Source: Actinomycetota bacterium
GTDB taxonomy: Bacteria > Actinomycetota > Acidimicrobiia > Acidimicrobiales > Ilumatobacteraceae
Length of the DNA stretch: 9,729 nucleotides
Reading direction: 5' to 3'
NCBI GenBank assembly: GCA_009927375.1
Contig: RFNE01000231.1
Span: forward strand, 1-9,729
Position 1 is the first letter of the stretch; every line of letters starts with the position of its first letter. A program made the position numbers and the translations under genes. Below are positions 1 through 6,111 of the stretch, piece by piece. The notes under the pieces were generated by a model, which saw nothing but the letters and a program-made list of their open reading frames with translations, searched no databases and was not told where the DNA came from.

Positions 1-1193
1 AACGCCTCGAGCTCGCGGAACTGTGCGAGGTCGAGCTTCAACGTTCCCGACACGCTCTTCATCGCCTTGATCTGTGCCGCACCACCCACGCGCGACACCG
101 AGATGCCCACGTCGACGGCGGGACGAACGCCCGACTTGAAGAGGTTGTCCTGCAGGTACACCTGGCCGTCGGTGATCGAGATCACGTTCGTCGGAATGTA
201 CGCCGACACGTCACCGGCCTTGGTCTCGATGACCGGCAGTGCGGTGAGTGAGCCTGCACCGTTGGCGTCGCTCAACTTCGCAGCGCGCTCAAGCAGACGG
301 CTGTGGAGATAGAACACGTCTCCTGGATACGCCTCGCGGCCTGGTGGGCGGCGGAGCAAGAGCGACATCTGGCGGTATGCCTCGGCCTGCTTGGACAGGT
401 CGTCGTACACCACGAGTGCGTGCTCGCCGTTTTCCATCCAGTGCTGACCCATCGCGCAACCTGCGTACGGCGCGAGGTATTTGAACGGTGCCGGGTCCGA
501 TGCGGGTGCCGCCACGATGACCGTGTAGTCGAGTGCGCCGAACTGGCGCAACACTTCGACGGTCTGCGCAACGGTCGAACCCTTCTGACCGATGGCGACG
601 TAGATGCACTTCACGCCGAGACCGCGCTGGTTGATGATCGTGTCGACGGCGACGGTGGTCTTTCCCGTCTTGCGGTCGCCGATGATCAACTCGCGCTGAC
701 CACGACCGATCGGGGTCATCGCGTCGATCGCCTTGATGCCGGTCTGCAGTGGCTCGTGCACCGGCTTGCGACCCATGATGCCTGGGGCCTGCACTTCCAC
801 GCGGCGCATCGTCGCGCCGACGATGTCACCCTTGCCGTCGATCGGTTCGCCGAGTGCGTTGACGACTCGACCGAGCATCGCATCGCCGACCGGAACCGAC
901 AAGATGCGTCCCGTTGCCTTGACCGACTGACCTTCTTCGATGTTGTCGGCGTCACCGAGGACCACCGCACCGATCGAGTCTTCGTCCAAGTTGAGCGCGA
1001 GGCCGACGGTGCCGTCCTCGAACTCCAAGAGCTCGTTGACTGCGCAGTCGGGCAAGCCGCTCACGCGGGCAATACCGTCACCGACTTCGGCGACGCGACC
1101 GACGGTGCGTGCCTCGGTCGACGGCTTGTAGCCCTCGAGTCCTTTCGTAATCGCTGCTGCGATGTCGCTCGCAGAGAGTGTGAGTTCAGCCAT
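1..1193 (-). CDS. atpA: F1Fo ATP synthase subunit alpha (N-terminal 397 residues, 3' end outside window)
   Basis: Alpha subunit of the F1 catalytic head. It alternates with beta around gamma and carries the non-catalytic nucleotide sites. The visible 397 residues include the beta-barrel domain, the Walker A loop GDRKTGKT (about residues 172-179), the YDDLSKQA Walker B region, the RRPPGREAYPGDVFYLHSRLLERAAKL-region signature and the ISVSRVGGAAQ motif, whose arginine (about residue 368) is the arginine finger reaching into the beta site. The ATG at 1193-1191 is preceded by AAAGGA seven bases upstream, a good Shine-Dalgarno site, and it aligns with family N-termini. The gap to atpH is 24 bases. 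The C-terminal helical domain (about 100 residues or more) is cut off by the left edge. The reading frame is intact throughout. The identification is secure. Confidence 0.98.
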   Translation of the reverse strand, partial: MAELTLSASDIAAAITKGLEGYKPSTEARTVGRVAEVGDGIARVSGLPDCAVNELLEFEDGTVGLALNLDEDSIGAVVLGDADNIEEGQSVKATGRILSVPVGDAMLGRVVNALGEPIDGKGDIVGATMRRVEVQAPGIMGRKPVHEPLQTGIKAIDAMTPIGRGQRELIIGDRKTGKTTVAVDTIINQRGLGVKCIYVAIGQKGSTVAQTVEVLRQFGALDYTVIVAAPASDPAPFKYLAPYAGCAMGQHWMENGEHALVVYDDLSKQAEAYRQMSLLLRRPPGREAYPGDVFYLHSRLLERAAKLSDANGAGSLTALPVIETKAGDVSAYIPTNVISITDGQVYLQDNLFKSGVRPAVDVGISVSRVGGAAQIKAMKSVSGTLKLDLAQFRELEA

Positions 1194-1217
1194 GGTGGTG
1201 TCCTTTCGAAAACGGGG

Positions 1218-1745
1218 TCAGATCAACGACTTGAGTTGGTCGAGGCGGGTACGAACGGTGTCGTCGATGACGTCGTCGCCGACCGTGGCGACCAGTCCGC
1301 CGAGCACGCTCGGATCGATGACGACCTTCAGGTTCACCGGCTTGCCGGTGGCCTTGGTGAGTGCTGCGGCGAGCCGCTTCTGCTGATCATCACTCAGTGC
1401 GATCGCGCTACGCACTTCGGCGAGCGACTGCGACTTGCCTTGCGACGCCTCGCGCACGACGACGTCGATGATCGCGGGAAGGTCGCGCACCTGACCCGCC
1501 GCGACGATCAACGTCACGAGCTGGATCGTGGTTGCCGACGCCTTGCCACCGAGCAACTGCTCGACGACTTGCTGACGTCGCTCCGCGGGAATCGTGGTGT
1601 CGGACAACGTTGCGCGCAACTGGTCGTTCGACTCGAATGCGCGGGCCATGCGGAACAACTCGTCTTCGACTCGATCCAGTCCGCCCTCGGCCTGGGCGAT
1701 CTCGACGAGTGCGCGTGCGTACGCCTCGACCTTGGCTGAACTCAT
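1218..1745 (-). CDS. atpH: F1Fo ATP synthase subunit delta (OSCP)
   Basis: Delta subunit, 175 residues, the usual length for the family. It sits on top of the F1 head and ties it to the peripheral stalk made by the b subunits. The N-terminal helical domain (about 1-105) begins SSAKVEAYARAL, the typical OSCP start. The C-terminal part (about 143-175) has the conserved DPSVLGGLVATVGDDVIDDTV pattern ending in a helix that contacts b. The ATG at 1745 has AGGAG seven bases upstream and overlaps the stop of the preceding atpF gene as ATGA, so the two are probably translationally coupled. Unlike in mycobacteria, delta is a free-standing protein here and is not fused to a b-type domain. Identification is secure. 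Confidence 0.97.
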   Translation of the reverse strand: MSSAKVEAYARALVEIAQAEGGLDRVEDELFRMARAFESNDQLRATLSDTTIPAERRQQVVEQLLGGKASATTIQLVTLIVAAGQVRDLPAIIDVVVREASQGKSQSLAEVRSAIALSDDQQKRLAAALTKATGKPVNLKVVIDPSVLGGLVATVGDDVIDDTVRTRLDQLKSLI

Positions 1746-2283
1746 CGTGCGGCTCCTACGTTGGCGATGAACGACTCGACGAGTTCGTTCTTGGTCTGAT
1801 CGGTGAGGGTCTTGGCGATCACGATCGGGGTCGCCTTGGCGGCGAGCAACGAGATCTCCGCGCGCAACTCATCGTTGCTACGCCCCTGTGCCGCTGCGAG
1901 GTCGGCATCGGCCTTGGCCTCGAGGTCGGCAACTTCCTTGGCGATTCTCGCGCGACCCTCGGACAACACGGCTGCAGCCTGAGCATCGGCATCCGCGAGG
2001 ATTCGCGAACGCTCGGAGGCGATGTCACCGAGTGCCGAACGAATCGCTGACGCGTCGCTCGTTGCCTTGACCTTGGCGTTGGCCGCGTCGTCGAGTTCCT
2101 TCTGGATTCGCTCGGTGCGGGCCGCGAAGCTCTTCTTGATCATCGGACCGGCGAACTTCACGAGCGCGCCGACGACGATCACGGAGGCGAGACCGCCGTA
2201 GATGATTCGCCGGTCTCTGGCAGCAGCCAGTGGTGCGTGACGTTCGGGTCCTCACTCGCGAGGAGTGCAATGACGAGGTTCAT
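1742..2283 (-). pseudogene. atpF: F1Fo ATP synthase subunit b (second b-type gene), interrupted by an apparent one-base deletion
   Basis: Peripheral stalk subunit b: one N-terminal membrane helix followed by a long charged coiled coil that reaches delta. The natural start is the ATG at 2283, two bases after the stop of the first b gene and ten bases after AGGAG. From there the frame reads MNLVIALLASEDPN, then THHWLLPETGE, and shifts into nonsense that stops at 2181-2179. The second half of the membrane helix and the whole coiled coil continue in another frame (IYGGLASVIVVGALVKFAGP, then IKKSFAARTERIQKELDDA). One extra base near 2205 (CTC for leucine on the coding strand) restores a 180-residue protein of normal length with membrane helix about 27-47. 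The alternative, initiation at GTG 2182, would leave only half a membrane helix. The gene is probably functional in the organism and broken by a sequence error. The stop overlaps atpH by four bases. Confidence 0.9.
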
Positions 2284-2285
2284 GT

Positions 2286-2885
2286 TCAACGTGCTCCTGA
2301 CTGCATGACCTGCTGCACCGCCTCACGCACGACCGACCCATCAGGAGACTTGCCCACTGCAAGCTGGGTGGTCCGTGCGGTGACGGTGGAGACTGCTTCG
2401 GCTACCTGATCGCGCACCTTGGCGCGAGCGGCTGCGAGTTCGGCATCTGCCGCTGCACGCTTGGCCGCGATCTTCGAGTTCGCCTCGGCGATCTTGGCGT
2501 TGCGCTCGGCGTCCACGGTTTGACGAGCCGCATCGATCCGACCCGCCGCCTCTGCACGAACGTCGGCGAGTGCCGCTTCGTACTTGGCGACGTCGGACTG
2601 CGCAGCCTGACGCGTGGCATCGGCCTGTTCGAAGTCCTCGCGGATGCCCGTGTAACGCGCATCCATCCCCTTCTTCAGCTTGGGGAACAAATACACGCGC
2701 ATGATCACCAGGAACACCAAGAACGATCCGGCGCCCCAGATGAGCTCTTTGCCCTCCGGTGCGATCGGGTTCGGTGCCGAGGCGGTCTCTGACTCGGTTG
2801 CGGTGGCCTCCGTGCCTGCGGCATCGTCGGCGTTCACGCGCACCTCGAGCAGTTGACCCTGCTGTGTTGTGACGAGGACTCGCAT
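2286..2885 (-). CDS. F1Fo ATP synthase subunit b, first of two b-type genes (b/b'-like)
   Basis: A second peripheral stalk protein, 199 residues. It has an N-terminal segment of about 47 residues (beginning MRVLVTTQQGQLLEVRVNAD, then an Ala/Thr/Glu-rich linker), one membrane helix (about 48-67, ELIWGAGSFLVFLVIMRVYL), and a charged alanine-rich coiled coil from about 70 to 170 with repeated Ala/Glu/Arg heptads. It has the ATP-synt_B architecture and stands next to another b gene, so the stator is probably a b/b' heterodimer, as known in cyanobacteria and other phototrophs. The ATG at 2885 lies five bases after the atpE stop with no clear Shine-Dalgarno site, which suggests coupling to atpE. 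The N-terminal segment is longer than in E. coli b. The subunit-b assignment is secure. Which of the two genes corresponds to b and which to b' is undecided. Confidence 0.93.
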   Translation of the reverse strand: MRVLVTTQQGQLLEVRVNADDAAGTEATATESETASAPNPIAPEGKELIWGAGSFLVFLVIMRVYLFPKLKKGMDARYTGIREDFEQADATRQAAQSDVAKYEAALADVRAEAAGRIDAARQTVDAERNAKIAEANSKIAAKRAAADAELAAARAKVRDQVAEAVSTVTARTTQLAVGKSPDGSVVREAVQQVMQSGAR

Positions 2886-2890
2886 TGCGA

Positions 2891-3178
2891 TCAGGCGAAC
2901 TTGAGCAGAATGAACGCGACGAAGCCGATGAGCGCGAGCGCTTCGGTGAAGGCGACGCCGAGGAACATCGTGGTGCGGACCATGCCTGCGGACTCCGGCT
3001 GACGAGCCATCGACTCGATGGCCTTACCGAAGATGATGCCGATGCCGACGCCTGGTCCAATCGCGGCGAGACCATAGGCGAGACCCGCCATCTGGGCTGC
3101 CGAGTTGGCCTTCTCCTCTGCCGCGGTGAGCTCCGCAACGCGGATGCCTGCGCGGGCGATTCGTGTTAACGCTTCCAT
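2891..3178 (-). CDS. atpE: F1Fo ATP synthase subunit c (proton-translocating ring)
   Basis: Proteolipid subunit c, 95 residues, two membrane helices joined by the polar loop with the invariant ARQPE. Helix 1 holds the glycine-rich GLAAIGPGVGIGIIFG (about 36-51). Helix 2 carries the ion-binding carboxylate E79 in FTEALALIG. Isoleucine stands where Na+-type rings have glutamine in helix 1, and E79 is followed by Ala-Leu rather than Ser/Thr, so the ring is inferred to carry protons. The ATG at 3178 has AGGAG nine bases upstream. A later start at residue 30 has no ribosome site. Compared with E. coli c, whose carboxylate is residue 61, the N-terminus is about 18 residues longer. A 35-base leader without T on the coding strand precedes it, consistent with strong translation of this multi-copy subunit. 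Confidence 0.97.
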   Translation of the reverse strand: MEALTRIARAGIRVAELTAAEEKANSAAQMAGLAYGLAAIGPGVGIGIIFGKAIESMARQPESAGMVRTTMFLGVAFTEALALIGFVAFILLKFA

Positions 3179-3213
3179 GTTTCTTTCTCCTGTTGTGTTT
3201 GTGGTGTTTCTGT
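3179..3213 (-). promoter_or_regulatory. T-free translation leader and Shine-Dalgarno site of atpE
   Basis: On the coding strand the 35 bases before the atpE start contain no T and are rich in A and C, with AGGAG placed nine bases before ATG. This should be unstructured in the mRNA. In E. coli an unstructured enhancer ahead of atpE is known to raise synthesis of subunit c, and a similar role is inferred here. The core AACACAACAGGA recurs ahead of atpB. Confidence 0.5.
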
Positions 3214-3241
3214 AGTGGGTATCTGTCGGTGGTGCGAAGGT

Positions 3242-4086
3242 TTAGTGCTCTGGGTGCGTCGCCATGCCCAAGTACACCGCGGTGAGCGTGGTGAAGATGT
3301 AGGCCTGGAGGAACGCAACCAAGATCTCGAATGCCGTCAAGAACATCAACACGCCGAAGGGCAACACGCCGATCGGAATGAGGAAGATGCGCTGCGTCTC
3401 GGCCTGGATGAGGGCCTCAGACAGCAGGGCGAAGATGACGAGCAACAAGTGACCGGCGAGCATGTTGGCGAAGAGTCGCACGGCGAGCGAGAAGGGTCGC
3501 ACGACGAGCGTCGAGATGAACTCGATCGGTGTCACGAGGATGTACAGCGCCTTCGGCACGCCTGGCGGGAACAACACGTTCTTGAAGTAACCGATCGGGC
3601 CCTGGTTCTTGATGCCCGTCGCGTTGTAGACGACCCACACGAGGAGCGCCATGAACGCGGGTATGCCCATGCGCGCCGTCGCCGGCATCTGGATGAACGG
3701 GATGATTCCCGGCACGTTGCAGATGTAGATGAAGATGAACATCGTCAGCAGGAACGGCGTCCAGCCGAGACCCGAGCGGCCCATCGTCTCCATGATGATG
3801 TTCTTCTCGATGAACTCGACGGCGATCTCCGCGAGGTTGCGAGCGCCCTTCGGTGCGGTCTTGTGGTCGCGATTCGCGGCGATGAGGAAGAGCACGGTGC
3901 CGATCAGCGCAGCGGCGATCGAGATGAGCACCACCTTGTTGATGCCCGGAGTGATGTCCTTCCAACGCAACAGGGTGTTGATCGGCGGGAAGTGAAAGCC
4001 GCGGGTGCTCTCCCCTTCCTCCGCCGCTTGCACGAGTGCGGAAACACTCGCGCGGAGGCCAGCTGTGCGAATTGCGTTGAGATCAC
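3242..4086 (-). CDS. atpB: F1Fo ATP synthase subunit a; 5' end ambiguous, probable one-base deletion
   Basis: Subunit a forms the two proton half-channels facing the c ring. The uninterrupted frame from GTG 4033 gives 263 residues with five or more membrane helices, including the essential arginine (R186, counted from 4033) in FSLAVRLFANMLAGH and the conserved final helix AFEILVAFLQAYIFTTLTAVYL. GTG 4033 has no Shine-Dalgarno site. A GTG at 4086 does: AGGA eight bases upstream, inside the same AACACAACAGGA leader as atpE, and 22 bases after the atpI-like stop. However, it begins in a different frame (VISTQFAQLASARVF). One added base around 4042-4050 joins both into about 281 residues. I annotate from 4086 for that reason. 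The conservative alternative is 3242-4033. Protein identity is secure; only the N-terminus is in doubt. Confidence 0.9.
4033..4050 (-). other. Perfect 6-bp hairpin at the atpB 5' end
   Basis: CGAGTG and CACTCG pair perfectly around a six-base loop. On the coding strand the loop contains the TTT run where a lost base would explain the frame change in atpB. The last stem base is the G of the alternative GTG start at 4033, so the hairpin would tend to mask that start. It has no T tract and is not a terminator. It may be chance in GC-rich sequence. Confidence 0.35.
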
Positions 4087-4108
4087 GGTGGTCGTCCTGT
4101 TGTGTTGG
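4087..4108 (-). promoter_or_regulatory. Leader and Shine-Dalgarno site pointing to the atpB start at 4086
   Basis: Between the atpI-like stop and GTG 4086 lie 22 bases that read ACACAACAGGACGACCACC on the coding strand just before the start. AGGA is eight bases upstream of GTG, and ACACAACAGGA is shared with the atpE leader. This is the evidence for choosing 4086 over 4033 as the true atpB start. Confidence 0.5.
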
Positions 4109-4603
4109 TTAGAGGCTGTTCGCCTGGGCTGATGAAGATTCTTGCTGAGACTGGGGTTTGGGCTTCAATCCTGGATACGCGAGCGACAGAGAAACATAGC
4201 GCAGTTCCCAGAACAGCAGCCCAACGTGCGCGACGATGATTGTCACACCCATCGGCACGAGCTCGACCCACCCGAGGTTGCGCACGAGGTAGACCGCAGC
4301 GGCGATGATCGCGAGCCGGATGATGTAGCCGAACAGCGTCATTCCCATCATCAGGGCGTAGGAGATCTTGGCCGTGTAGGACACGAGCCAGGCGGCGAGT
4401 CCGTAGTTCGCAAGGATGAGCACGAGTCCGTACGTGGCAGACCAAGCGCCGTTCGCGCCCCAGCCGAGTGCGGAGAGGCCGATGAACAACGGCGCGACGA
4501 TCGCTCCCCTACGAATGATGTCTCGGCCGATCGCGGCCTCTGGAGCGGGTCCCGTGTCGTGCATCGACAGCACGTTCACGTAGTTGGGGTCGGTCGTCTT
4601 CAT
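4109..4603 (-). CDS. AtpI-like membrane protein of the ATP synthase operon
   Basis: A 164-residue protein with four predicted membrane helices (about 34-50, 52-74, 83-107 and 112-132) after a soluble N-terminus of about 30 residues, and a polar Gln/Ser-rich C-terminal tail. Size, topology and position immediately before atpB match the ATP-synt_I (AtpI) family, whose members help assemble the c ring or support the enzyme in other bacteria. In mycobacteria an equivalent small membrane gene lies between the WecA gene and atpB. The ATG at 4603 overlaps the stop of the preceding gene as ATGA, so translation is probably coupled; only a weak, distant GGGAG is seen upstream. Sequence motifs are poorly conserved in this family, so the name rests mainly on topology and context. 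Confidence 0.75.
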   Translation of the reverse strand: MKTTDPNYVNVLSMHDTGPAPEAAIGRDIIRRGAIVAPLFIGLSALGWGANGAWSATYGLVLILANYGLAAWLVSYTAKISYALMMGMTLFGYIIRLAIIAAAVYLVRNLGWVELVPMGVTIIVAHVGLLFWELRYVSLSLAYPGLKPKPQSQQESSSAQANSL

Positions 4604-4893
4604 CGCGGTGTCGTCGACTCCCGCTGGTGCTGCGTCGCTTGGTTCAGGCGAGCCGCGACCTGCGAATCCATCGCAGCCTTGTATTGGTAATACATCCGCA
4701 CAAAGTTGCCGACGAGCGAGAACACGACGAGGGCGATCGTGATGGTCGGCGTGGTGCCGAACAGTGCATCGAGGACCAAGCCGATGACGCAGAACACGAG
4801 CACGCTGATCGCCATTTCGGCACCTCGACCGAGCGAGTCACCCGACGACGCAACGGGGCGCTTGGGGGCAATCGTTCTCGTCAACTGCTTCAT
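4600..4893 (-). CDS. AtpZ-like small membrane protein (ATP synthase gene 1 family)
   Basis: A 97-residue protein with two membrane helices (about 27-46 and 50-67) separated by the short turn GTTPT, and a charged C-terminal helix. The pattern GLVLDALFGTTP, then VGNFVRMYYQY, resembles the ATPase_gene1/AtpZ family, which accompanies AtpI at the head of ATP synthase operons and has been linked in other bacteria to Mg2+/Ca2+ transport or assembly of the enzyme. The ATG at 4893 is chosen; an upstream TTG at 4956 would add 21 non-family residues. Only a weak GGGA is seen upstream. It is the first gene of the ATP synthase part and is preceded by a 93-base gap that may hold a promoter. Its stop overlaps the AtpI-like start. 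Confidence 0.72.
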   Translation of the reverse strand: MKQLTRTIAPKRPVASSGDSLGRGAEMAISVLVFCVIGLVLDALFGTTPTITIALVVFSLVGNFVRMYYQYKAAMDSQVAARLNQATQHQRESTTPR

Positions 4894-4930
4894 GGTGGCC
4901 AGGTCCCGGGGTGCTTGTGAAACTAAGTAC

Positions 4931-4960
4931 AAACTAGACGGGAGGCCAAAACCCAACCAA
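4931..4960 (-). promoter_or_regulatory. Possible promoter of the ATP synthase genes
   Basis: The 93 bases between the WecA-like stop and the AtpZ-like start are the most AT-rich stretch of the minus-strand cluster. On the coding strand TTGGTT (4960-4955) and TAGTTT (4936-4931) are 18 bases apart, a fair match to -35 and -10 elements, which would give a 5' leader of roughly 30 bases. A second -10-like TACTTA lies at 4929-4924. No terminator-like hairpin with a T run is present, so read-through from upstream also seems likely. Confidence 0.3.
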
Positions 4961-4986
4961 ACTGCTCGTGCGCTTGTGCCGCTGTC

Positions 4987-6111
4987 TTACGCGGTGGTGT
5001 CCTCGTGGCGTCGCCCGATGCGGGGGTGCAAGACCGTGAATCCGCCAAGGGCAATCGCGAGCAAGAGGAACGGCCACAGATTCGGGCTCGTCGACGACAG
5101 GGCCGGATAGAGCGCGAATCCCGAGAGCAACGCAGTCCACAACCACAAGATGACCACGGCGCGACGGGGCCCGTGACCAAGGGCGATGAGTCGGTGGTGC
5201 AGGTGCCCGCGGTCGGCCGTCGCAAGACCCTGTCGATTGATGGCTCGACGCAGGATTGCGAACACGACGTCGATGATCGGCACGCCAAGGACGAGGAGTG
5301 CGATGAAGATCGGCGCGATGAAGAAGTACGTCTGACCAGCTCCGACCTGCGCTTGCGGATCGGAACGACCGCCAACCACGCTCGTGGAGACCGCCATCAA
5401 CAATCCGAGGAGCAGCGCCCCACAGTCCCCCATGAAGATGCGAGCGGGGTTGAAGTTGAATGGCAAAAAGCCGATGCACACGCCGAGCGTGATGATCGCC
5501 ACGAGTGGCCCGATGTTGGGCTCCGACAGAAGTCCGTTCGACGCGAGATTGTTCGAATAGAAGAAGAACGAGCCAGCGGCAATCGCCGTGATGCCGGTTG
5601 CGAGTCCGTCCAATCCGTCGATCAAGTTGATCGCCTGCGTCATGCCGATGAGCCACAGTGCAGTGACGAGTGGAATCCAGTCGTTGGACAAGATGAACAC
5701 GTCAAGGAGCGGCAGCCGGAAATAGAACATCGTGGTGCCGAACCACACGAGGATCATCGCTGCGACAACGACCCCCGTCACCTTCATTGGCGCCGAGAGT
5801 TCCTTGATGTCGTCGACGAAACCGAGTGCGGTGATGAAGACCGCCGCAAGGACAACTCCGATGATCTCCGAGTTCCCCTTGAGCAGCGGTTGGAACCGGT
5901 CCATGCTGAACGCGACGACAAGGGCAACGATGAGTCCGACGAAGAAGGCGATCCCACCGACGTCGGGGGTCGGCACCGGATGCGCGCGCCGCTCGTCCGG
6001 TTCGGCCATCCAGTTCTTGCGTCGCGCTACCCGTTCGATGATCGGAGTGGCAACGGCGGTCGCCGCGGCGGCACTCGCGCCGACAATCAGGTAGCCGGCG
6101 AGGTTACGCAC
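4987..6111 (-). CDS. WecA/TagO-like undecaprenyl-phosphate N-acetylaminosugar-1-phosphate transferase
   Basis: An integral membrane enzyme of 374 residues, glycosyltransferase 4 (MraY/WecA) family. It transfers a sugar-1-phosphate, in WecA GlcNAc-1-P from UDP-GlcNAc, to a polyprenyl phosphate at the inner face of the membrane and so starts cell-envelope polymer synthesis. About ten membrane helices are visible. Family motifs in order: VDD at 99-101 (metal-binding aspartates), NLIDGLDGLA 162-171, FNFNPARIFMGDCG 218-231, and HLHHR 303-307 (nucleotide-sugar loop). The HLHHR loop and the lack of MraY-specific features favour WecA/TagO over MraY. In mycobacteria the WecA gene (Rv1302) also precedes the atp operon and primes arabinogalactan linker synthesis. 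The acceptor polymer here is unknown. The GTG start at 6111 overlaps the end of glyA by eight bases with no clear Shine-Dalgarno site, so it is probably coupled. Confidence 0.9.
   Translation of the reverse strand: MRNLAGYLIVGASAAAATAVATPIIERVARRKNWMAEPDERRAHPVPTPDVGGIAFFVGLIVALVVAFSMDRFQPLLKGNSEIIGVVLAAVFITALGFVDDIKELSAPMKVTGVVVAAMILVWFGTTMFYFRLPLLDVFILSNDWIPLVTALWLIGMTQAINLIDGLDGLATGITAIAAGSFFFYSNNLASNGLLSEPNIGPLVAIITLGVCIGFLPFNFNPARIFMGDCGALLLGLLMAVSTSVVGGRSDPQAQVGAGQTYFFIAPIFIALLVLGVPIIDVVFAILRRAINRQGLATADRGHLHHRLIALGHGPRRAVVILWLWTALLSGFALYPALSSTSPNLWPFLLLAIALGGFTVLHPRIGRRHEDTTA

Noticed and set aside
303..1739. 478-residue open frame on the plus strand opposite atpA and atpH
   Set aside because: It is antisense to two certain genes, its product is rich in His, Asp, Arg and Cys without any domain pattern, and it has no ribosome site. 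It is a by-product of codon bias in GC-rich genes.
1742..2182. GTG 2182 as the true start of the second b subunit
   Set aside because: It would cut the membrane helix in half, has no Shine-Dalgarno site, and ignores the well-placed ATG 2283 whose frame encodes the missing N-terminus.
3215..4132. 305-residue plus-strand open frame opposite atpB
   Set aside because: Extremely Glu/Asp/Arg/His-rich mirror of the hydrophobic codons of subunit a; not a gene.
4894..4956. TTG at 4956 as start of the AtpZ-like gene
   Set aside because: The added 21 residues do not look like the family, no ribosome site precedes the TTG, and the candidate promoter -10 elements would lie inside the coding region.
4894..4986. 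Transcription terminator between the WecA-like and AtpZ-like genes
   Set aside because: No GC-rich stem followed by a T run could be found on the minus strand.
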